From: Sphingobacteriaceae bacterium GW460-11-11-14-LB5
Lineage (GTDB): Bacteria > Bacteroidota > Bacteroidia > Sphingobacteriales > Sphingobacteriaceae
DNA: 64,000 nt
Assembly: GCA_002151545.1 (NCBI GenBank)
Contig: CP021237.1
Location: forward strand, 3,720,001 to 3,784,000
Reading direction: 5' to 3'
Shown: one piece after another, positions 20,608 to 28,173 of the stretch
How the letters are laid out: each line of letters opens with the position of its first letter
Position numbering within the stretch: the stretch's first letter is position 1
Made by a program: the position numbers and the translations under genes
The notes under the pieces: model-generated
Databases searched by the model: none
Told to the model about the DNA's origin: nothing
Seen by the model: the letters and a program-made list of their open reading frames with translations, nothing else

Positions 20608-22704
20608 ATGGAAACTTTATTACAACAGTTCATCAAAGCATTTGGCTGGAGCATTTTAAACTCACTCTGGCAAAGCGCCATTATTTATGGCGTCCTATTT
20701 ATAGTAATGTTAAGCATTCCGAAGCTGGCGGCAAAACATAAGCACAACCTTGCTTTTGGTGCCATCATTTTAATGTTTATTGGCTTTGGCTATAATTTCA
20801 TTCATCAGTTAACATTGAATATCAATAGCCAGGCGCCTGCCATCAATGCTCAAAATATTCAGATTTACCAATATTTTAACAACCTTCCGCCAAGTTTTAG
20901 CAGCAAGGCAGAGCAATATTTCCCTGTTGTAGTGATATTTTACGCGATTGGTATATTGCTTCAGCTATTCGTTATTGTTAAAGGTTATGGTCAGCTTTCA
21001 AAACTAAAAAAAGAAAGTTTAAGTGCTGTTCCAGATAGCTGGAAAGCTATTTTCGAGCAGGTAACCGCTCACCTTAAAATCAACAAAGTTACCCAGTTCC
21101 ATTTGTCTTCAATTGTTAATGTGCCTTTGGTTATCGGTTATTTAAAACCAGTGGTATTATTTCCATTGGCGCTGGTAAACCAGTTAGACAACGATCAGGT
21201 AGAAGCCATATTAATCCATGAGTTATCGCATATCAGAAGAAACGATTTCTTGTTAAACCTGATTAAAACAGCCATAGAAACATTGTTATTCTATAACCCA
21301 TTTGTGTGGATGGCCGGCAGATTTATACATATTGAGCGCGAGCATGCCTGTGATGACCTGGTATTAAAAATTACCGGAAAACCACTCAACTATGCCCATG
21401 CCCTACTTAAACTCGAACTGTTAAAAGACAAAAACAGTCCGGCTTATGCACTGGCAGCAACAGGCAAAACCCAGAATTTATATCAACGCATTAAAAGAAT
21501 AACCAACATGAAAACAAATTATTTAAACGCCAAACAACAAATGGCAGCCTTAACTTTAGGGGTAGCCTGCTTGTTTTCTATTGCCTGGATCAACCCAACA
21601 GAAAAGAAAAAAGAAACTAAAAAAACGCCTAAAATTGAAGTTTTGAGTATCATCGATCACCACGACGTGAAAACCATGGTTTGCACTGATACCACCAAGA
21701 AACGTAAAATAAAAATTGTAACGATCGATGCAGATGGTAAAAAAACCGAATACAACTCAGTAAAAGATATGCCTGATAGCCTAAGAAAAGATTTTTACAG
21801 AGATGAACTTTTTGCAGGAAAAAACATCTACAGACTGCATGCCGATAGTAGCTTTAGATTTAAGTTCAACGATTCGTCATTGTTGTCGAAAATACATAAA
21901 GAATACAATTCACCGGAAGCACAGGCCAAATGGAAAAAATTTGGTGAAGAGATGGCCCAAAAATATAATTCGCCAGAAGCACAAGCCAAATGGAAAAAAT
22001 TTGGTGAAGATATTGCCAAACAATACAATTCGCCGGAAGCACAAGCCAAATGGAAAAAATTTGGAGAGGAGATGCAAAAGAAAATGAACTCTCCTGAAGC
22101 CCAGGCAAAATGGAAAAAAATGGGTGAAGATATGGCTAAAGAATTCGGTTCGCCAGAGGCGCAAGCCAAATGGAAAAAAATGGGCGAAGATATGGCTGCT
22201 AAAGTGAATTCACCAGAGTTTAGAGCTCAAATAGAGAATATTAGGGCACATGCTTTAAAATCTGGGGAGATTGCAAGATTATCTGCATTGAGTAAGTTAA
22301 ATTCAGATTCGCTATTTAAAGGAAACAGACATATGCTTACCGGTCCGGATGGTGCAGTATTCTATTTCGATAATAATAGTAAGGTAAAACAGACCGAAGA
22401 ATATAAAAAACTGAAAGAAAAGTTCGATAACGAGGTGAAGGAACTGAAAGAGAAAATGGAGAAGAAAGAGAAAAAGGAGAAAGTAGAAGGTGGAAATAAA
22501 GGCGCACAAATAAGCCCTGCTGTTATGCTTTATAACAATCAGGACTTTACCAGTGCTGTTAAAGCCCTGAACACCCTAAACGCTGTAGTAACGTATAAAA
22601 AATCTGATTTTACCCATGCTGATCAATTGGCCCTAAAAAGTTATGTTCAGGCAGCCAACTTAAAAATTGTTGATGATCATACCATTAACATTTCGATAAA
22701 ATAA
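20608..22704 (+). CDS. BlaR1-type M56 membrane metallopeptidase with 20-residue repeats
   Basis: An integral membrane zinc protease, paired with the upstream BlaI-like repressor. N-terminal membrane helices come first. The HELSH active site is at residues 204-208, with a downstream EREHACDD segment supplying the third ligand. A further helix follows at about 312-328. The remaining ~370 residues should be periplasmic. They contain no recognisable penicillin-binding sensor domain. Instead six 20-residue units start at residues 433, 453, 473, 493, 513 and 533 (core SPEAQAKWKK in five, the sixth diverged), followed by a Lys/Glu-rich coil. The C-terminus resembles an STN/TonB-like or DUF-type small domain (TSAVKALNTL...HTINISIK), which I cannot name firmly. 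Confidence 0.87.
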   Translation: METLLQQFIKAFGWSILNSLWQSAIIYGVLFIVMLSIPKLAAKHKHNLAFGAIILMFIGFGYNFIHQLTLNINSQAPAINAQNIQIYQYFNNLPPSFSSKAEQYFPVVVIFYAIGILLQLFVIVKGYGQLSKLKKESLSAVPDSWKAIFEQVTAHLKINKVTQFHLSSIVNVPLVIGYLKPVVLFPLALVNQLDNDQVEAILIHELSHIRRNDFLLNLIKTAIETLLFYNPFVWMAGRFIHIEREHACDDLVLKITGKPLNYAHALLKLELLKDKNSPAYALAATGKTQNLYQRIKRITNMKTNYLNAKQQMAALTLGVACLFSIAWINPTEKKKETKKTPKIEVLSIIDHHDVKTMVCTDTTKKRKIKIVTIDADGKKTEYNSVKDMPDSLRKDFYRDELFAGKNIYRLHADSSFRFKFNDSSLLSKIHKEYNSPEAQAKWKKFGEEMAQKYNSPEAQAKWKKFGEDIAKQYNSPEAQAKWKKFGEEMQKKMNSPEAQAKWKKMGEDMAKEFGSPEAQAKWKKMGEDMAAKVNSPEFRAQIENIRAHALKSGEIARLSALSKLNSDSLFKGNRHMLTGPDGAVFYFDNNSKVKQTEEYKKLKEKFDNEVKELKEKMEKKEKKEKVEGGNKGAQISPAVMLYNNQDFTSAVKALNTLNAVVTYKKSDFTHADQLALKSYVQAANLKIVDDHTINISIK
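21904..22257 (+). repeat. 60-bp tandem repeat encoding SPEAQAKWKK units
   Basis: Period exactly 60 bp, with unit starts at 21904, 21964, 22024, 22084, 22144 and a diverged unit at 22204. Synonymous changes between units show the protein repeat is maintained. Long ORFs on the opposite strand here are shadows of the repeat. Confidence 0.9.
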
Positions 22705-22790
22705 ATACCATATAAACCAAACAAGCGACGAACAGCGAAGATTATTCTTCGCTGTTTTTGTTTTGTATTCACCTGTTGAATAAATTTTGA

Positions 22791-22798
22791 TATTTTTG
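22791..22798 (+). promoter_or_regulatory. recN -7 box
   Basis: TATTTTTG (TAnnTTTG) ends 7 bases before the ATG at 22806, so the mRNA leader would be at most a few bases. The -33 TTG is not at ideal spacing. Confidence 0.6.
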
Positions 22799-22805
22799 CT
22801 TAGCT

Positions 22806-24458
22806 ATGCTACAAAAACTTTCTATACGTAATTACGCATTAATTGATAGTCTCGATATCGAATTTGATAAAGGCTTAAATATTATAACAGGTGAAACTGG
22901 CGCTGGTAAATCCATCATTTTAGGGGCATTATCGCTAATTTTAGGCCAGCGCGCAGAAAGCAAATACTTTTTTAACCAGGATAAAAAATGTGTTATTGAA
23001 GGAAGTTTTGCATTGGCAGACGAAAACCTGAAAGAACTTTTTGAAGAAAATGATTTAGATTTCTCCAACGAAAGTATACTGCGCAGAGAGATATCCATTG
23101 ATGGTAAAACCAGGTCGTTTATTAACGATACGCCCGTTAATTTATCCGTTCTTAAACAGATTGGCGAAAAACTGATCGACATCCACTCCCAACATGCCAC
23201 GCAGGAGATTAACGATGCTGATTTTCAACTGCTCATTGTCGATTCACTGGCTAATCATCAGTCCCTCCTGTTTAATTACCGCAGCGGATTTAAAAAATTA
23301 AGACAAGATACCAACCTGTTGAAAAAATTGGTGAGTGAAGCAGACGAAGCGAGAAATAAGCAGGATTATGAGCAGTTTCTATTTAACGAGCTCGAGCAGG
23401 CAAAATTACAGGAAGGCGAACAACAGGAGCTGGAACAGGAATTAGAACGCTTAACACATGCCGAAACCATAAAAAGAGCTTTACTTACCGCATCAGGTTT
23501 AATTAACGAAAGTGAACCTTCTGCCCTGCAAATTTTAAAAGAAGCATCTTTACAGTTGCAGAGTATAGAAAAGTTCGACCCGGCAATTAATGTACTGTAC
23601 GAACGTTTACGCTCATCGATTATCGAAATAAAAGACATTACCGATGAGGTTTCTGGCATTGAAGAAAATACCTTACACAGCGCCGATCGTTTAGAGCTGG
23701 TTAATCAACGACTGGATCTTTTTTATTCACTCCAGCAGAAACACCGCGTTGCTGATAATACTGAGTTGCTGGCCGTTCAAAAACAATTGGAAGAGAATCT
23801 GAATAAACTCCTATCTTCTGATGAGCATATCGGGAAACTACAGCAAGAAATAGAGCAATTGAAAAAAGAATTGCACAAACAAGCCGATCAATTAAGTGCC
23901 AACCGCAAAAAAGCAATTAAGGTAGTAGAAGAACAAACCAGTATTACCTTGAAAAAAGTGGGCATGTTAAATGCTAAATTGGTTTTAGATCAAAAAGTAT
24001 TGGGCGAATTGAATAAAGATGGCTTAGATGAAATCAATCTTCTTTTTACGGCCAATGCTGGTCAGGCGCCTGCACCCGTAAATAAAGTAGCATCTGGTGG
24101 TGAGTTATCTCGATTAATGTTAGCCATAAAAGCTTTATTGGCCAAACACACTTCGTTACCGACCATTATTTTCGACGAGATTGATACCGGAATTTCTGGC
24201 GAAACCGCCTTAAAAGTTGGTGAAGTAATTGCCGATTTAGGACAAAACATGCAGGTAATTTCGATTACACACTTACCACAAATTGCAGCCAAAGGCATTT
24301 CGCATTACTTTGTTCATAAAAATGAAGACCGTGGAAAAACAACAACCGGAATTCGCAAACTTAAACAAGAAGAACGTATTGGTGTAATTGCCGAAATGTT
24401 AAGTGGCAAAAATCCAGGCGCATCTGCCATGGAAAATGCAAGGGAGTTGCTCGCCTAA
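22806..24458 (+). CDS. recN: DNA repair protein RecN
   Basis: An SMC-like ATPase for double-strand-break repair. Walker A GETGAGKS is at residues 29-36 and the Q-loop region HSQHATQE at about 126. A long coiled coil runs through ~150-370 (EQAKLQEGEQQELEQELERL, KLQQEIEQLKKELHKQ). The ABC signature ASGGELSRLMLAIKAL and Walker B IIFDEIDTGISG are near the C-terminus. At 550 residues it is full length. The N-terminus aligns with E. coli RecN, confirming the start. It is separated from the bamD-porD run only by the BlaI/BlaR1 block. Confidence 0.96.
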   Translation: MLQKLSIRNYALIDSLDIEFDKGLNIITGETGAGKSIILGALSLILGQRAESKYFFNQDKKCVIEGSFALADENLKELFEENDLDFSNESILRREISIDGKTRSFINDTPVNLSVLKQIGEKLIDIHSQHATQEINDADFQLLIVDSLANHQSLLFNYRSGFKKLRQDTNLLKKLVSEADEARNKQDYEQFLFNELEQAKLQEGEQQELEQELERLTHAETIKRALLTASGLINESEPSALQILKEASLQLQSIEKFDPAINVLYERLRSSIIEIKDITDEVSGIEENTLHSADRLELVNQRLDLFYSLQQKHRVADNTELLAVQKQLEENLNKLLSSDEHIGKLQQEIEQLKKELHKQADQLSANRKKAIKVVEEQTSITLKKVGMLNAKLVLDQKVLGELNKDGLDEINLLFTANAGQAPAPVNKVASGGELSRLMLAIKALLAKHTSLPTIIFDEIDTGISGETALKVGEVIADLGQNMQVISITHLPQIAAKGISHYFVHKNEDRGKTTTGIRKLKQEERIGVIAEMLSGKNPGASAMENARELLA

Positions 24459-24470
24459 TTCTTATATTAA

Positions 24471-24557
24471 GTCATCTCGAGCGGACGGAGTGCAACGTAG
24501 TCGAGAGATTTATCTAGGCAGATCTCTCCGTTCCACTGCGTTTCAGTCTAGATGACG
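24471..24557. repeat. Dispersed GTCATCTCGA inverted-repeat element, copy A
   Basis: It starts GTCATCTCGAGCGGACGGAG and ends TCTAGATGACGAC. The halves are imperfect complements, with internal GAGAGAT/ATCTCTC. It may act as a recN transcript hairpin. Relatives are at 31683 and 51171. Confidence 0.7.
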
Positions 24558-24771
24558 ACTTTTCTTATGGACCTGTTAATGGTAGGGAAATGTTGTTGTG
24601 CTGTTGGATGTTCCCACCTGACTAAGCTTGTATCTGTAGAATTTATAAAAGATAAATAGTATATTGATTTGATTCAGTACCAGATCGCAATATCTGGCAC
24701 CACGAAGAAAAGCGCCAATAATTTTACAGCTACAGCTTACTAAAACTAAATAATTAGTTTATATTTAATTA
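24558..24771. other. Non-coding stretch before the first paralogous secreted protein
   Basis: AT-rich, with no gene and no clear TAnnTTTG box seen. Confidence 0.4.
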
Positions 24772-26016
24772 ATGAAATCTTTTATACTTCTACTTTCATT
24801 ATTAACCATAGGCAAATTTTGTTTCGCTCAGCAAAGTTATACCCTTTCGGGTATGGTTAAAGATAAACGTGGTGAGGCTTTACCTGGTGCAGGCGTATAT
24901 GTAAGTGGTTATAAAATTGCAACCATTTCGAACAACGACGGAAGCTATACATTTTCCTTAAAACCCGGCAACTATGATATTTTAGTCCAGCTTGTTGGCT
25001 ATAAGGCTTTAAATAAAAACATTGTGATTTCGGATAAGGCTATAAAAGTCGATTTGGTTTTAGAAGAAAATATAACGCAGTTAAAGGAAGTAACCATTAA
25101 ACCAGATCCGAACAGGGCTTATTATATTGCCATGTTCAAAGATTTTTTCATTGGTACAACACCCAATGCCGCGCAATGTAAAATGATTAATCCAAATGTG
25201 CTGATTATCGATTACGATAATGAGGAGGGGAAACTTACCGTAAAAACAAATCAATTTTTAGTGATCGAGAACCAGGCACTGGGATACCGGATAAAATACC
25301 AGGTGAATAATTTTGAGTACAGCAGCCGATCGAAAATTATGTATTATGAGGGCTTCCCTTATTACGAAGACCTAAAAGGATCATCCAGAAAAAAGAAGGT
25401 GTGGGAAAAGAAACGTTTAACTGCCTACCTGGGTTCTCCACAGCACTTTTTTAAATCAATTTATCATGGCAAGGCCACTGAAGAGGGTTTTATCATTAAT
25501 AAATTAATTACCCGGCCAAATCCGGATAAACCTTCAGATAGTACGATTAAGGCAAATATTAAACGTTTAGCAAAGGTGCAGAATGGCTTATTAGGCAAAA
25601 CGATAACCATAAACAATAACGATTCGCTCAGTTACTGGTTCAGGAAGAAAAACCTCCCCGATGGCATTTCTATTTTAAGCCGTAGCCCGATTGCGCAAGA
25701 TACCTTGGTGCACATTAAAAATGAGAGCATTAAAAGCATCAACTTTACCGATAAACTCTACATCGTTTACACCAAAGAAAAGGAAGATCCATTATTTGCA
25801 AATAAAATAGGCTTATCCATCAGCAGACCTTTAGACATGCCCGACTATCAGGTATCAACCATTACCTTACAGATAAAACCGGTATATTTTTATGAGAATG
25901 GTGGCATATACAATCCACGGTCGATGCTGTATACAGGCTACTGGGCCTGGGAGAAAATAGCCGATAGCGTTCCGATGGATTATTTACCTCCTGCTAATGT
26001 AGCGGAAGAAAAGTAG
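24772..26016 (+). CDS. Secreted protein with carboxypeptidase-like regulatory domain, paralog 1
   Basis: A 414-residue exported protein. A signal peptide (ends FCFAQ) precedes a beta-sandwich CarboxypepD_reg-like domain at about 22-110 (YTLSGMVKDKRGEALPGAGVYVSGYKIATISNNDGSYTF). The remaining ~290 residues form a domain I do not recognise by name, including FKDFFIGTTPNA, NQFLVIENQALGYRIKY and YENGGIYNPRSMLYTGYWAWEKIADSVPMDYLP. The protein at 28174 has the same architecture and closely matching blocks. It is not a TonB receptor, since no plug or barrel is present. It is probably at the cell surface; function is unknown. Confidence 0.8.
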   Translation: MKSFILLLSLLTIGKFCFAQQSYTLSGMVKDKRGEALPGAGVYVSGYKIATISNNDGSYTFSLKPGNYDILVQLVGYKALNKNIVISDKAIKVDLVLEENITQLKEVTIKPDPNRAYYIAMFKDFFIGTTPNAAQCKMINPNVLIIDYDNEEGKLTVKTNQFLVIENQALGYRIKYQVNNFEYSSRSKIMYYEGFPYYEDLKGSSRKKKVWEKKRLTAYLGSPQHFFKSIYHGKATEEGFIINKLITRPNPDKPSDSTIKANIKRLAKVQNGLLGKTITINNNDSLSYWFRKKNLPDGISILSRSPIAQDTLVHIKNESIKSINFTDKLYIVYTKEKEDPLFANKIGLSISRPLDMPDYQVSTITLQIKPVYFYENGGIYNPRSMLYTGYWAWEKIADSVPMDYLPPANVAEEK

Positions 26017-26020
26017 AAAT

Positions 26021-26168
26021 ATCGTTAATACCAAGAGAGATAAACCACCAGACTGCATTTTTTCATTTTTTTTTGAAAAGCAAATATACCGCTTTTCGGT
26101 TTCAGCAGCCCCGCCCTTCGTTACAAATCCTCGCCCTCATGCTTCGGGCTGTGGGTTTTACACTGCGG
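26021..26168. repeat. 362-bp duplicated unit, copy A, left part
   Basis: It matches 27660-27790 and is cut by the IS110 insertion. It contains GAAAAGCAAAT, CGCTTTTCGGTTTCAGCAGCC and a CCTCGCCCTCATGCTTCGG block. The right part resumes at 27446. Confidence 0.85.
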
Positions 26169-26178
26169 TCCCTTAGGT

Positions 26179-26208
26179 TTGAGAAAGATTATCAAAGAAT
26201 TAAATTTG
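26179..26208 (+). promoter_or_regulatory. Promoter of the bridge RNA, copy 2
   Basis: TTG (26179-26181), 19 bp, TAAATTTG (26201-26208). The predicted start is near 26214, just ahead of the first guide stem-loop. Confidence 0.77.
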
Positions 26209-26213
26209 ACAAA

Positions 26214-26375
26214 GGAAACCTTAAAAGCAGAGGTGAACTATGCTGCGATCCAGACTTACGATCTAGAACCTGTAACAGACCTCTGCTTTTTAGTTGAACA
26301 AGAACCATATAGAATTTTAGTCTAGCGGACTATTAAGGGATTCAGTTTTATTCAACTTTAGGATTTCCATTTCAC
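26214..26375 (+). ncRNA. Predicted IS110 bridge RNA with target- and donor-binding loops
   Basis: IS110-group elements encode a structured RNA in the left end that pairs with both target and donor DNA. Stem-loop 1 has a perfect 12-bp stem (AAAAGCAGAGGT 26223-26234 with 26279-26290). Its loop holds CTGCGATC (26243-26250), matching the left target CTGCGGTC in 7 of 8, and CTAGAACC (26263-26270), complementary to the right target GGGTTTAG with six Watson-Crick pairs and one G-T. Stem-loop 2 (AGTTGAA 26292-26298 with 26351-26357) holds ATAGAAT (26309-26315), identical to the right end of the element, and TAAGGGA (26334-26340), complementary to its first bases TCCCTTA. Order and orientation agree with known bridge RNAs. 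The 3' end is approximate. Confidence 0.78.
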
Positions 26376-26389
26376 TTAACCGTAAAGTT

Positions 26390-27388
26390 ATGAATTATGA
26401 ACTATTTGTTGGAATAGATATTTCCAAATCAACCATCGATGTTGCTGTTGTTACACAGGCCTGTTTCGACAAGCCCCTTCACCATGTTTTTAAGAACAGC
26501 TATGATGGCTTTGGCCTAATGCTGGAATGGCTTTCCATACATGGTATCGCGCCTAAGAAGGTTCTTTTCTGTTGCGAGCATACAGGTATTTATATCTGCC
26601 CCATAACCAACTTTATGCATGCAAATGATTTATCTATATGGGTTGAAAACGGGCTGCACATTAAGCGTTCCATTGGACTTAAACGGGGGAAATCTGATAA
26701 GGCTGACGCACAGGCAATCGCAAGCTATGCTTTTTCAAATCAGCACAAAGCCCGTCCTTACCTCCTTCCTTCGGCAACAAGCTCAAAACTCAAACACCTG
26801 CTGGCACACCGCGAACAGTTGGTAAGACACCAGACCTCTTTTAAATGCACTTGCTCAGAGCTTAAAGGATTTGATAGGGAGAACGCTGGCTATTGCATAG
26901 CCGATAGCCAGGAAATGCTTGCCCTTTACGCCGAACGGATAAAAAAGGTAGATATCGAGTTGGCAGCCTTAATAACAGAGGACCAGGAACTAAACGAACA
27001 GTTCAGCCTTGTGCAGAGCGTGCATGGGATCGGAAAGCAGACGGCTATGTTTATCCTGATCCATACTGAAGCCTTCGCTGCATTTTCAGACTACAGAAAG
27101 TTTGCGAGCTATTGTGGAATAGTCCCATTTCCACATAGCTCGGGGACGAGTATACGAGGGAGAAACCGGGTAAGCAACCTCGCCAATAAAAAACTAAAGG
27201 CGTTACTGACCATGTGTGCGCTAAACACGATAAAAAAAGATAACGAATTCAAACGATACTATGATCGAAAAAAAGCTGAGGGAAAAAACGCTATGTGTGT
27301 ACTGAATGTGATAAAAAATAAGCTACTGAGCAGAGCTTTTGCTGCTGTTAAAAGAGGTACGCCATACCTCCTGGAGCCTGCTGCATAA
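26390..27388 (+). CDS. IS110-family transposase (DEDD recombinase), copy 2
   Basis: The 332-residue protein has the same sequence as copy 1: RuvC-like residues D10, E63, D103 and D106, and the Ser region PHSSGTS at 247-254. The gene is preceded by a long non-coding left end, the arrangement of the IS110 (not IS1111) group. The frame is intact. The bridge RNA transcript probably continues into this gene, since no terminator is visible between them. Confidence 0.95.
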   Translation: MNYELFVGIDISKSTIDVAVVTQACFDKPLHHVFKNSYDGFGLMLEWLSIHGIAPKKVLFCCEHTGIYICPITNFMHANDLSIWVENGLHIKRSIGLKRGKSDKADAQAIASYAFSNQHKARPYLLPSATSSKLKHLLAHREQLVRHQTSFKCTCSELKGFDRENAGYCIADSQEMLALYAERIKKVDIELAALITEDQELNEQFSLVQSVHGIGKQTAMFILIHTEAFAAFSDYRKFASYCGIVPFPHSSGTSIRGRNRVSNLANKKLKALLTMCALNTIKKDNEFKRYYDRKKAEGKNAMCVLNVIKNKLLSRAFAAVKRGTPYLLEPAA

Positions 27389-27445
27389 ATCTAAAGTAAT
27401 GCTTCTCAGAAAAAAAACTTTTTATTTGCATAAACCATAGAATAC

Positions 27446-27659
27446 GGGTTTAGCTGCCTAGGTTGGTAGTACTATTTAGTTTTTTTGGAACCGAGAAGCA
27501 CCTGCCCATGTTAAATAAACCCGACAGAGCGGGTAGCCCGCAGCCCGATTTTTCATCGGGAGAGGACTACAAGCGATGGCGGGGCTACCGCTGCCATGGA
27601 AAATAGACCTATCATTTTCAAAGCAAAAAAAATTCACTATTCACCTGGCTTATTTTAAT
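27446..27659. repeat. 362-bp duplicated unit, copy A, right part
   Basis: It resumes with GGGTTTAGCTGCCTAGG, matching copy B from about 27800 onward. It includes GGAACCGAGAAGCACCTGCC, a CCCGATTTTTCATCGGG hairpin and GCGATGGCGGGGCTACCGCT. Confidence 0.85.
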
Positions 27660-28020
27660 ATCATTAATATGTAAGAGAGATAACCACCAGGCTGCATTTT
27701 TTCTTTTTTTTGAAAAGCAAATACAGCGCTTTTCGGTTTCAGCAGCCCCGGCCTTCGTTACAAATCCTCGCCCTCATGCTTCGGCCTGTGGGTTTTACAC
27801 TGCCGTCGGGTTTAGCTGGCTAGGCTGGTATTACTATTTAGGTTTTTTGGAACCGCGAAGCACCTGCCCATGTGAAATAAACCCGACAGAGCGGGTTAGC
27901 CCGCATCCCGATTTTCATCGGGAGAGGACTACAAGCGATGGCGGGGCTACCGCTGCCATGGAAAACGAACCGCTCGTTTTCAAAGCGAAAAAATTTTCAC
28001 TATTCACCTGGCCTATTTTG
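27660..28020. repeat. 362-bp duplicated unit, copy B (uninterrupted; empty IS site)
   Basis: A head-to-tail copy of 26021-27659 minus the IS. It shows the uninterrupted sequence across the insertion point near 27807. It differs from copy A at scattered positions, so the duplication is not very recent. A short ORF across it (27847-28059) has no support. Confidence 0.88.
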
Positions 28021-28160
28021 AATAATGCTCTTCTTAAAGATCATTGCGTAACAAGATAAGCAATTTTACTAAGTCGCCTGCAGCACGAAATAACGATATG
28101 ATCAAATGTTAAATTTGTTAAAAATCTTTTCTGTTTTTAATAAATATTACGCCTTTTGGT

Positions 28161-28168
28161 TACATTCG
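28161..28168 (+). promoter_or_regulatory. -7 box for the second paralog
   Basis: TACATTCG (one base off TAnnTTTG) ends 5 bases before the ATG at 28174, predicting an almost leaderless mRNA. The in-frame TTG at 28156 overlaps this box and is unlikely to be a start. Confidence 0.5.
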
Positions 28169-28173
28169 TCTCC

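Larger units (their letters stand above)
26169..27445 (+). mobile_element. IS110-family insertion sequence, copy 2, inside a duplicated unit
   Basis: The element is identical by eye to 14519-15795 in inverted orientation. The neighbouring unit at 27660-28020 is an uninterrupted paralog of the insertion site: ACTGCCGTC joined to GGGTTTAGCTGG. The element therefore begins at TCCCTTAGG and ends at ATAGAATAC, with GGGTTTAG belonging to the target. Left-end non-coding region 26169-26389, transposase 26390-27388, right end 27389-27445. No terminal inverted repeat is seen. The placement of the two-base core (TC left, AC right) is uncertain by one or two bases. Confidence 0.93.

Noticed and set aside
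21828..22169. Three long minus-strand ORFs opposite the M56 gene
   Set aside because: They are created by the 60-bp coding repeat; their translations are repetitive Phe/Cys/Ser strings.
27847..28059. 70-residue plus-strand ORF
   Set aside because: It crosses the duplicated non-coding unit, and the equivalent frame is not kept in copy A.
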